Shown here: positions 1 through 9,811 of the stretch, piece by piece
Position numbering within the stretch: position 1 is the first letter of the stretch
How the letters are laid out: each line of letters starts with the position of its first letter
Source of the DNA: Spisula solida
Taxonomy: Eukaryota; Mollusca; Bivalvia; Venerida; Mactridae
Reading direction: 5' to 3'
Length of the DNA: 64,000 nt
Assembly: GCA_947247005.1 (NCBI GenBank)
Contig: OX365959.1
Span: 34,554,148 to 34,618,147, forward strand
The notes under the pieces: generated by a model
Databases searched by the model: none
Told to the model about the DNA's origin: nothing
What the model saw: the letters and a program-made list of their open reading frames with translations, nothing else
Translations under genes and position numbers: made by a program

Positions 1-840
1 CAGATTTTGTACTTTTAGCCATCAAAATTTCATATAAATCGGTGCGAAGTCGACAAATTTTTATATGACGTCGCGCAATGGTTGCGACTCACCTTAAGAG
101 ATACAGATTCGCCGATAGGTGGGAATATGCTATACTCATCACAAAAGATACTGCGAAAAAATTACATTTTGTTAAATATGTCAACAAAACTTACAATAAC
201 TACACACACAGATATCTCACGATACGAACAGTATGACTATGCTAGCTGTTTGACCTTAAAGTGACCCGGGTCAAGTGATGAGTGAATGTATAAACATAAT
301 TCCGCGCAGTTAAATACAGTAAAGAGATTAGCTACATTGGTTACGCGTTCGTCTACTTGACTCGTGTAATGGGCAGAGGGCCACTGGTTCAAAACTCAGA
401 TGCGTCATATTTTTTCTGATTTGTCTATAATTCCTACGTTTATTTAAGGTAAGTCCCGTCTACAGGTTTTTCAGACATAATGTGTGCTTACTGTTAAAAT
501 CTGAGTTAAGTTAGGATCATTATCGCTATAATTACCTGATATAACCGCCCATAGAATAAAGACAACTATACATACCTTTGTTATTTGCTTTCAATGGATT
601 ATGGATGTTTTCAGTGAAAATATCAATGAAAATAACAGTGAAATTACCACTTTGTTATTTTCACTGTTTTGAAGCAGGTTCCAAAATCATGCAGAAAAAG
701 AAACTTAACGTTAACGGCGCCAGGTTTTTAAATATGCGTTACGTCATCATGACGTCATAATTCTCACGTCGTGACAATCCAATTTCGACGTGATTTTTTC
801 CAAATACGCCAATTACAGCAAATTTTAAGAGCAATTGAGG
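1..840. other. AT-rich DNA without a recognised gene
   Basis: Only short open frames of about 60 codons are present, none with splice sites or a recognisable domain. A weak tRNA-like stretch (B-box-like TGGTTCAAAAC near 388) may be an old SINE fragment. Nothing else is seen. Confidence 0.6.
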
Positions 841-849
841 CATATAATA

Positions 850-1020
850 TACAGAAAATTTGTTGATTTTTGATGTTAGATCAATTTTATTTCACTCGTG
901 ATCACACAAAATTATATTTACACTCGTGGCTACGCCACTCGTGAAAATAATGCTTTTCTGTGATCACTCGGTGAAATAAAATTCGATCTTGCACCAAAAT
1001 CAACAAATATCCTCTATTTA
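850..1020. repeat. Palindromic (foldback) element
   Basis: The two halves are imperfect inverted copies. The left arm has TTTGTTGATTTTTG, TTTTATTTCACTCGTGATCA and ACTCGTGGC; the right arm has the reverse complements ending CAAAATCAACAAA. The axis is near 935. No coding capacity; a miniature inverted-repeat element is likely. A target duplication was not found. Confidence 0.65.
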
Positions 1021-1834
1021 TCTGCTATATTAACGCTGTTTATCTTATTTAAAGATATTTCTTGTTTGAGGTGGAGTGATTTATTTATTATCCTCGTCAA
1101 TAGGTGTGCCTGGGTCGAGGGCACGTTAGTATCCCCTTACAAATTCTGAATTAGTACATATATAAATGTGTATTAGTAAACATGATAATTTATAATATTA
1201 TATTATAGAAGAGCTTGAAATGCTAATCAAAACCTCCAAAATATTAACAATTTTATACATTGAAAATTGAAAACACATTATTATATAATGCCTGAAGGAC
1301 TTGAACTAAATTGAATTATATGCAGGAAATGCCAATTAACGCAAACGTATAATTGTTTTTTCAATAAAATAAATATTTTAAGCGATATTTGGTTTTTAGT
1401 CAGGTGAAGTACTTGAGTGTAGATGGCACTTGTGTTACTTATAAACAAAACACAGTTTTATAGAAATAAGACAATGTGACGTTTTTAAATAGTATACTGT
1501 TCCGGTTTGGTGGGGTATCTAAATTATTTGTGCATTCTGGACATTCATCTGAAACATCAATCTTGAATCCACCCATTGTCAAAAGCATGTGAAAATACTA
1601 CCCTTTGGTTACTTAGCGTTACTTAGTGTACTTGCAGTGTTTATCCATATGCTATTTGTTTGTAAAGATTTCCTTATCCAACCTATTTTCAAAGAACATA
1701 AAAATGCATATATATCCACCATTCCCAGCCCACCACGTGAATAATGTGGTTTCAAAACTTCTTTCTTTATTCTAGCTTTACCCTGCCAAACGAATTTAGA
1801 AAAAGTATCATTTAAAGTTTTAATAGTTTATATT
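1021..1834. other. AT-rich DNA, nothing recognised
   Basis: No open frame, RNA gene or clear repeat was recognised in this stretch. Confidence 0.5.
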
Positions 1835-2336
1835 GTATTGGTGTATTGCAAAAATAAAATTAAATTGTCAAATATTCACGGTAATTTCGGTATAGTTTCC
1901 TGTATATGCCATAAACAACCACATTGGCATAAAAATAACTTGGGAAACATCGGCATTTTGTAGTAATTTAGCATTTTTACACCCGAATTCAGATTTAGCA
2001 CTACTATCACTTAAATTGCCTGACATTTGTTTCCATTCGATGAAAACGAATTGCGAAACGAACTGAATACCTCCGAATGCTTCGGCTTTAGTTTGTTGAA
2101 GTTACAGTTCCATCATGTGTGAATTACATAATTCACAGAACATTTTGGAAAGAAACTCTGCGATATTTTCAAACAGAAAAATACTGATTGCCAAATATCA
2201 AGAGTGATTTAAATTGCTTATATGCCATAAATTTTTCATAAAACAACAACCAGCGACATTCTATTATATAAATACTTGGTTAGGTAGGAACATTACGTCA
2301 TACAAAAATATTAGCCCGATCTGTGAGGCAGCACCT
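1835..2336 (+). mobile_element. TTAA-flanked MITE, copy 1 (5' end degraded)
   Basis: It matches the copy at 21280-21794 over almost its whole length and ends in the same terminus GTGAGGCAGCACCT followed by TTAA (2337-2340). The opposite terminal repeat (AGG..CTGCCTCAC) is missing. Family members are noncoding. TTAA targets are typical of piggyBac-type transposases, so a piggyBac-mobilised MITE is the likeliest reading. Confidence 0.75.
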
Positions 2337-2359
2337 TTAAAATGTCTGAACAATTGAAT

Positions 2360-3065
2360 ATTGTTGTATTCCCTCACTCAAGATATCAGAAATACAAAAA
2401 TGCTAAATACTTTTAAGCCCGAATACATAAATACAAATTTCAACAATGAGCTGATAACATTACTACTTTAAACAATAAAGAAGAAGTGTAGTGGCCTTAG
2501 GGACAAAACCTCCCAAAGAGGATTAGGGTAGTGGAACACACGACAACAAAACGGGTATTTTAACAATTTATTTTCATCCAACTAGTTTCGGCTAAGTAAA
2601 AATATATACAAAATTGAGTTTTGAAGTAAACATATGTGGTAAGATACTGTATAAGCCTGTATTACAAATGTATGCATTATTTCTGTGGTATTCAACCGTG
2701 TATTATCAAGAACAGTAGCTGTTTATAATATACAGGGTGTTAAAAAGTTCTCAAGATTTAAATTCAAACTGAATTTATCTTAACTTAGCACGCACAGTGT
2801 GAAATTTAATTTCTTATTTCAAAAATTTAACTTTAAATTTCATTTAATGCTCGAAATATTGGAACAATGGTAAAACCCTTTGGAATTTAGCCTGAACATT
2901 TTACATTCTCCTGACGTCAGAAAATTAAACTATTGAAATTCAAAAATTGAGGACCAACTTTTCAACACCGTGTACATATGAATATGTTTTCATTTTGTTG
3001 TCGTTTATTTATTCTGTTGGTTTAATCATTTTTCTTTTCCTGTAGACGATATTGAAAAAATGATA
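2360..3065 (+). repeat. Dispersed repeat family D, copy 1 (uninterrupted)
   Basis: It matches 18001-19385 in order: CTCAAGATATCAGAAAT, GCTGATAACATTACTACTTT, TTTATTTTCATCCAAC.AGTTTCGGCT, TGAAATTCAAA.ATTGAG and GACGATATTGAAAA. Copy 2 contains three extra insertions, which makes this copy an empty-site control. No coding capacity. Confidence 0.75.
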
Positions 3066-3369
3066 GTAGGCCTATAAACTGTAATATTATACCTCACCCT
3101 AATTTCATTCAACTGTTCTTTGTTATTCCAATCAGTCAAAATATTCAGCGATAGACTGGCTGACTCGCATGTTCCAAATACAGCAGCCGGTCAATATTAT
3201 AGAAAATATGAACCGGCAAAATAATATGGACCGGCAGGTAACTATGGTAGTGACATAGAACGCTCTATTTTTAGAACATAATTTACGCTATTCCCAGTTA
3301 CAAAAACTGCTGAAACTTTTTTAGTATTGAACCGAAACATGGCATGCGCCCTTACGGAAAAAGAAAGTT

Positions 3370-3720
3370 TGCGGTAAATATGCCGCAACTTTGCGGCAAA
3401 GTTGCCGCAAACTGATTCGTTCGCCGAAAAATCATCGTCAGTGTTCGCAGGACTTCGCCGGTAGTGGTAAACTTCTGGCAGACTTCTGGTGATGTTACGG
3501 CAAATTCGCCAGAACTGATGACTGCTCACCGGAAGTTTACCAGAAACTTCATATCTAAGTAAGGATCACCATAGGTTCACCAGAAACTTTAGTGGATAAT
3601 ATTAGTTTGCTGTAAGTTTGCCAGAAACTTTGTATTGTATAGATTATCGCTAGAAGTTTGCCGAAAACTTTAAACGGTTAAATATATTTGCCAGATATTC
3701 ACCAGAAACTTCCTGCATTT
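3370..3720. repeat. Cluster of TTTGCGGCAAA / TTTGCCGGAAA motifs
   Basis: The self-complementary words TTTGCGG, TTTGCCGCAA and TTTGCCAGAAACTT recur about every 30-60 bases. The same vocabulary fills 7228-7580. The open frames across it are by-products of the repeat. Function unknown. Confidence 0.6.
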
Positions 3721-3763
3721 CCAACAAGCCATAAATATCTTGCGATTTGAAAGGAGTACTTTG

Positions 3764-3960
3764 GGTGGCAGGGTGGCGAAATGGTTAGCGCTCTCGAATA
3801 CCAGTCCGGATGCCCCTGGTTCAAAGCTTGTCATGAATCGGTGTTATACACTGGAAACATTTTAAAAAGAGTCTATTCGAAAAGTGCTTAGGGTAGCACT
3901 AGCTCATCTGGATTCCTATCGCACATTTCTTAGAGTCAAATTTTCATTGATGGATATGAC
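3764..3960 (+). mobile_element. tRNA-derived SINE
   Basis: A tRNA-like head has an A-box-like TGGCGAAATGGTTAGCGC and a B-box-like GGTTCAAAGC 49 bases downstream. It is followed by a body (ACACTGGAAACATT, GAGTCTATTCGAAAAGTGCT, CTGGATTCCTATC) that recurs without the tRNA head in the tandem array immediately downstream. The head does not fold into a complete tRNA, so it is not a tRNA gene. Confidence 0.65.
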
Positions 3961-5210
3961 CAGTAATTTTTAAAGGGTCGTAACCTAATTTCGAACCCGG
4001 ATATACACCGGAAACGTTAAAGAACCAAGGAGTCTATTCGAAAGTTGCTAGGATAGCGCTAGCGCACCTGGATTCCTGTCACATAAATCATATCAAACAA
4101 ACTTTAATTAAACCCGAAACATAATTCCGCCTCATTTACAAATTACGCCTTAAAAAATTTGCCCCCGCTTTTCACTTGCTTAAAATTTTAGACCGTAAAA
4201 TAATTCCAGCTCATTTGGATATTATTACTCCTAAAATATTGAACCTTCTTCACTTTTCCATATGTGGAGGACATTCAGCATTTCTTTCAAAGTTTCATAG
4301 ACAGATATGACCAGTAATTTTTAAAGTGTCATAACCTAATTTCGAACCCGGATATACACCGGAAACGTTAAAGAACCCAGCAGTCTATTCGAAAAGTGCT
4401 AGGATAGCGCTAGCGCACCTGGATTCCTATCACACACATCATATCAAACAAACTTTCTGTCTCATGCCGGGAAGCCCGAAATTATTGGCCAATTAGGCAG
4501 GGATGAAACCGAATGACAACGCACTACCACTGTCTCAGTGGACTGCAAAAAAGGATCGACTTAAATAATTAAACCCGAAAAACAATTCCGCCTCATTTGC
4601 ATATTACGCCTTAAAAATTTGGCCCCCGCTTTCGACTCGCTTACTTTTTAGACTGTAAAATCATTCCACATCATTTGGATATTATTACTCCTAAAATATT
4701 GAACCTTCTTCACTTTTCCACATGTGGAGTTCATTCCATATTTCTTTCAAGTTTTCATCGATGGATATGACCAGTAATTTTTAAAGTGTCGTAACCTTAT
4801 TTCGAACCCGGATATACACCGGAAACCCAGGAGTCTATTCGAAAAGTGCTAGGATAGCGCTAGCGCACCTGGATTCCTATCACACACATCATATCAAACA
4901 AACTTTCTGTCTCATGCCTGGAAGCCCGAGATTATTTGCCAATTAGGCAGGGAGGAAACCAAATGACAACGCACTACCACTGTCTCAGTGGAGTGCAAAA
5001 AAGGATCGACTTAAATAATTAAACCCGAAAAATAATTTCGCCTCATTTGCATGTTACGCCTTAAATTTTGCCCCCGCTTTCGACTCGCTTAACATTTTAG
5101 ACTGTAAAATCATTCCACCTCATTTGGATATTAATTACTCCTATATTATTGAACCTTCTTCACTTTTCCACATGTGGAGGACATTCAACATTTCTTTCAA
5201 ATTTAGTTAG
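3952..5210 (+). repeat. Tandem array of SINE-body units (three units)
   Basis: Units begin at about 3952, 4307 and 4766 with GATATGACCAGTAATTTTTA and contain CGAACCCGGATATACACCGG, AGTCTATTCGAAA and CACATGTGGAG-like words. The first unit is about 355 bp; the other two are about 105 bp longer because they carry a segment with CTGTCTCATGCC and CACTACCACTGTCTCAGTGG. The body is that of the SINE at 3764-3960. Confidence 0.75.
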
Positions 5211-7190
5211 CAGACTGATAATTAGCAAAAATGACTTACAAGTGTAAGTTTGGGTGACATATACTTAGCCTAGTATTAATTACAATGTAGTCCTATTTTA
5301 AAATATATACATATATAAATTGAGTTTGTAGATTGAGACTCTACTGAGTATATAGGTCATTCTAATTCTGACTTTGTTCCAGTCTAAGTTCAACTTTCCC
5401 CCAAAATACGGTAGGCCTACAATTTTAAATAAAGACCATCTCATTATTAAGGCCACCTCATACATAGTAATATTTAATATTTAGGTGTTTGTGTTAATTT
5501 TTTTGTTCTTATGTTGCATTGTAATGAAGTATTCTCAGAGATAATAATATTATAAAAAAATATAATGTATTTAAATGAGCTTAAAATGGATACAGATATA
5601 TAAATTATAAGTTATGAAGATAAAAGTAACCATGTTGTGCATTAGGCCACAAAGATATGGTATGAGACTAACATATATAACACAATAAACTTGTACTGTT
5701 TCCTATTACACAAATTAGCACCATGACCAATAATGCCTCTTATCAATATCTCAGTTTCCTGTGATTGGCTAGTTTGAGTATTCCCCTGTGTCTGGCTTTA
5801 CTACTGCCCATATGGTGTTCATTATACAAGTACATGTATATTAGCTTCTCATAGCAATCAGGGTGCAATTTATGCATACTTTATTGAAAATAACACTGGA
5901 AGCTATATTTAAGTTTTAAAACATATACTTTATTATTTTATATTGTAATGTTGTGACTCATTCTTGTTTGAAGTTGATTTCCAGAATCAATTTTGAGATC
6001 TATGGATAATCTCACTGGTATGTAGCATAAATTATTATTATAAGCTCAACACATGTATTGAAATACAACTTAAGTAAGATACAATGTAATTATAATGCTG
6101 AAGTCTCAATATACTGGAAATATATATATAAATTGATGACATATTGAAAATTATAGAAATTAAAGTATTCATGCATTAATGAATGTTTAAGCAGTAATGT
6201 GTTACACTTATTAATCATTATCCCTGGAATTTGGTTGATCATCTTAATTTCCGAAAACTGTGAGTATGATATTTCATAAAAAACAATATCTTGATCTACT
6301 TCAGTATAACCTAGTTTAGAAGAACTTCATAAATTCCAAAACGCTGGAAGGCAACAGTTGCAATACCATAAAACAGATAGCCTGGTAAGTAAAATGTAAA
6401 TGCTGACTGTTATGAATATTATCTAAGATAATTATTCTGCTGTATTTCTCAAACTTAATGTTTATTCATTGTTTCATGTATTTAACAGCATTTTACAGAA
6501 AATGACTGACCCCTTTGATCTACAAGTTATTGTTTTAAGTGTCCACCTTTTGAATAGGGGGCTGTGGACTTCATATGTTTACTACAACAAACTTGTATCC
6601 ATTTTAAAGTACAACCTCTGTAGAGCAACACCCGTTGGGAGCTGAAATATTGACTGTTGTTAAGAGGTTGTTGCTCTATAGAGGCCACTTTTATATTAAA
6701 TATCAGCTTAAGGAAATTTTGAAGGTGTTGTTGTAGAGAGTGTATTGCTCTACAAAGGGTCACTCTGGAAAGGTTGTATTGTACTTTAGATTACTGTTAT
6801 TATTTCCTGGTGCATACCTCTCTTAGAGTAAATGATCAATATGAGGGATATAATGTTGATTTGTTCCAGTTATACATTTTTAATAGATAAATCATATAAA
6901 TTTAATTTAGTCATAAAAGTTCTTTAGGGGTAGTTAATTCTGAAAAATTAATCTGTGACTAATAAATTGTTTATGTGTTTTGAATTATTTTTCTTTCAGA
7001 TCATATGGAATATAATTATGCAAGGATTGGCAGCTAATAGAACCAGATCAACTGATGGGAATAACTTTTGATTGTGATTCAGTTTGGATATTATAGTTTT
7101 ATGACTTCAAATAGCAATCAGAAAAAATTGGTTATTGTGACAAAGAAATGAAATAAATATTTTCTATCTGGAATATTCTAGTTTTGTGAA
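5211..7190. other. AT-rich intergenic DNA, nothing recognised
   Basis: No exon with splice sites, RNA gene or well-defined repeat could be supported. The small open frames here have no recognisable protein character. Confidence 0.5.
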
Positions 7191-7227
7191 AAAGTGTGTT
7201 TGCCAAAAGGTTGCCAGAACAGCAATT

Positions 7228-7580
7228 TTAGCATGCAAATTAGTTTGCGGCAAATTTGCGGCAATGTCTTTCAATCATTTATTGAATATTTCACAATATG
7301 CAAATGAGGTTTGCGGTAAATTTGCCGAAATCAAATATAGTTTCCGGCAAACTTACGCGCACTTTTACCATGCAAATTAGTTTCCGGCAAGTTTGCGGCA
7401 ATTGTCCTTTGCCCATATTTGGAATATGCAAATTTCTTTGTGGCAATTTTGTGGCAAACAAATCTGCTTCAAAAACAGTTTGCCGCAAATTTGCGGCAAA
7501 CCTCATTTGCATGGTAAAAGTGCGCGTAAAGTAGTTTGCGGCAAATTTACCGCAAACATTGCGGCAAATTTGCCAGAAGC
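7228..7580. repeat. Inverted repeat built of TTTGCGGCAAA motifs
   Basis: ATGCAAATGAGGTTTGCGG at 7298 has its exact reverse complement at 7494-7512. Between and around them TTTGCGGCAAATTTGC and its complement recur at least eight times, together with paired copies of GCGCACTTTTACCATGCAAA. This can fold into a long hairpin. Open frames in both directions are repeat artefacts. Confidence 0.7.
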
Positions 7581-7852
7581 ATTGTCGGAGCCCTTATTTT
7601 TCGGTAAGGGTGGTATTCATTTCTTGGTTAGATCATTTGCTACGAGTTTATGTACGTTATGAATATATAGCCCCCCCCCCCCAAAACAGTTTTCACATTT
7701 CTGGGTTATTTTGAGATTAGGCCTACGCAGGAAGACCAAACATAGATGTTAGGTCTCCCCATAATGATTTGTAATTTTTGAATTAAAACCAAATCTATTG
7801 AATGTTTTCTCGTTAGAAAAAATAATATTGAAATTGAATGTTCGGTATAATA

Positions 7853-8020
7853 TAAGAAATAGTTCACATCACTTCGGGCCCATTGACATTATATGGACTT
7901 GCTAGTCAGCCCGCGTTGCGTATATGGACCTCAGCTTCGCTTCGGTCATATACACAACTTGGGCTGACTAGCCAGTTCATATAACGCCATAGGACCCGAA
8001 GTGATGTGAACTATTTCTTA
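7853..8020. mobile_element. Perfectly symmetric foldback MITE, 168 bp
   Basis: It starts TAAGAAATAGTTCACATCAC and ends with the exact reverse complement. The arms of about 70 bp also share CTTCGGG, GGCTGACTAG and GTATATG segments. The loop is centred near 7935 (CTCAGCTTCGCTTCGG). No coding capacity. Confidence 0.8.
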
Positions 8021-8173
8021 ATTATCAAATATGCAATCCACAATTAATCAAGTCGTTGTTATTGTTATTTCTAATTCAATAAAATGTTCAACGTGAATAT
8101 GGCCAAACATTCCTAACACTTTTTGCCATTCATTTGTAATACAAGTATAATGTATTCTTAACTCTCTTTCCAG

Positions 8174-8292
8174 AAAAATCTATATGTCAATTCAGAGACC
8201 GACAAAGAACATCTGTACCAAAAACCACTTGTGGACTTTCAACACGGCAGCCAGTTGGATATATATTTCAACTCGTCCTCGGCTACTACCGG
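8174..8292 (+). CDS. Copy 1, exon A
   Basis: 119 bp, phase 0 in, two bases out. It contains LVDFQHGSQLDIYF, matching 20728-20846. The acceptor polypyrimidine tract is CTCTCTTTCCAG. Confidence 0.65.
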
Positions 8293-9053
8293 GTAATTAT
8301 GTTCAAGTCAGTATTTACCATGTACAAGCTGAACTATTGTTTACATACTTATGTTGTATCCTTGACCGATACGTTTGGGCAAACGGAAGGGCTTTTACAA
8401 TCATGAGATGTGTTTCGTTTCGTTCGATCGGGCATCTACTGTTTTTAGAAGCTTTCCGTCTTTTCAGCCTGATAGTAAGAAGGGGTATAACCGTAAGAAA
8501 AGTCAATCAGAGGTAACAACATTGAGTGGCGACGTCCAACGAAGACAGGATGCGTTTAACTGTCGACCTCATACGTTCGCCTCTGCTCAATAGAGAGCAA
8601 ACAAAACTGGTTTCTTATAAATTTAAATGCTTACGGGTTCAGCGACACAACCAGTTACTTATGTTATACATGTACATGCAATAAGTAAATTGCTGCTGGG
8701 TATAATAGACGTTATGGATATCCTGGTACAGAGAGCAACATGTAAGAATTATTCTGATTTAACAGTTAAAACAGTTATTTTAGCTTCATTGTCTTTGATA
8801 TTAAAAATGCTGACCAATTATGAATTACATAAAACTTGCAACTTGCGCTAATTCCATTTTTAGGTTCAAAATAGTGTTAAGAAAAGATGCCGATTATCTT
8901 TTGCGAGCCAGTATCGAATATAGTGAGGCGGTCATGAAGTATCATGCCAAATACAACAATATCTGGTCCTCCTATACACTGGACATACCACTAAATTTTA
9001 CAGTGAACACAATCGAGAAGTTAGGTTTCAAAGCAGTTGGAGTTGGCTATGAG
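8174..9053 (+). CDS. Partial second copy of the secreted-protein gene (two internal exons)
   Basis: Exons 8174-8292 and 8864-9053 are each bounded by consensus splice sites (TCTCTTTCCAG before, GG|GTAATT after; TTTTTAG before, GAG|GTACTG after) and join in phase (…ACC GG + G TTC…). They encode about 103 residues without a stop. The product is closely similar to the exons at 20728-20846 and 21893-22082; even the intron is recognisably homologous. The segment has alternating strands and one W about two thirds along (NNIWSSY), reminiscent of a galectin-like beta sandwich, but that is a weak resemblance. No signal-peptide exon was found upstream in the window and no following exon downstream, where a foldback element sits 34 bases past the donor. 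It may be a partial duplicate, or the middle of a gene with a distant first exon. Confidence 0.6.
8864..9053 (+). CDS. Copy 1, exon B
   Basis: 190 bp, open throughout. It contains FKIVLRKDADYLLRASIEYS and ends in VGVGYE at a GAG|GTACTG donor. It is the same length as its paralogue at 21893-22082. Confidence 0.65.
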
Positions 9054-9086
9054 GTACTGTTTGAACAAATTTACGTCGATAGCAAT

Positions 9087-9507
9087 CAGTGTAGCAATAC
9101 CACGTGGCTTTGGACTACAGTTACAAGTAGAAATTTGTTAACATTGGAACACAAATATAGCCATAAGTATTTTATTTCTTTATCGATTTCTATAAAATAT
9201 ACGTCACGCTAAGGGGAAAAGCATTTGCTTTCCATGGAATATAAGATCTTTTTCAGGAGTATTACCGATTTTTCCATTACCCTGTGAAACCTACACGTTC
9301 CACGGTTTCACAAAGTAATTGACAAAACGGCACAACCGTTGAAAAAGATTTTATATTTCATGGAAAGCAAATAATTGTCTCCTTAGCGTGGTGTATATTT
9401 CATAGAAATCGATGGAGAAATAAAATATTTAAGACTATTTTATTTTCCAACGTTTACAAATTTCTTCTTGTAACTGTAGTCAAAAGTCACGTGGTATTGC
9501 TACACTG
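9087..9507. mobile_element. Long-arm foldback element with 5-bp target duplication
   Basis: The arms are about 200 bp each: the left starts CAGTGTAGCAATACCACGTG and the right ends with its exact complement. Further inside, ATCGATTTCTAT.AAATATAC, CACGCTAAGG and TTTGCTTTCCATG are also paired. It is flanked by GCAAT at 9082-9086 and 9508-9512. The short loop is centred near 9297. No transposase is encoded. Confidence 0.8.
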
Positions 9508-9811
9508 GCAATGATGACATGTGATAATTTTAGTAAATATACATGTTTAAATGTAGGGTATTTTACACTGGTTTTTATTTACCTTTACACCGTCTCTATA
9601 AACTTTCGAAGTGTAAAAATTAAAGTTTGAACGATGAATTAGTGCTGATGAGGATAATTTTGTTTTTTGATCAATCAATTAGAACCTTAAATAGTGTATT
9701 GATCCACTAATTCGCCGTAACTTATGAAACACAAAATGCACGTAAGTGTTTATCTGGTCAGTTTCCTGGTAAATAAACCTTTTCTATACGATCCATGTAT
9801 ATAAATGGTAT

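Noticed and set aside
345..400. tRNA-like sequence
   Set aside because: Only a B-box-like TGGTTCAAAAC is convincing; the A box and stems are missing.
3952..5210. CRISPR-like regularly spaced repeats
   Set aside because: Units are long, contiguous and diverged, in a eukaryotic genome; a SINE-derived tandem array explains them.
8174..9053. Farnesoic acid O-methyltransferase-like domain in the duplicated exons
   Set aside because: FKIVLRKDADYLL is faintly similar, but the expected IGG..N..S.IR block is absent; galectin-like is also only a weak suggestion.
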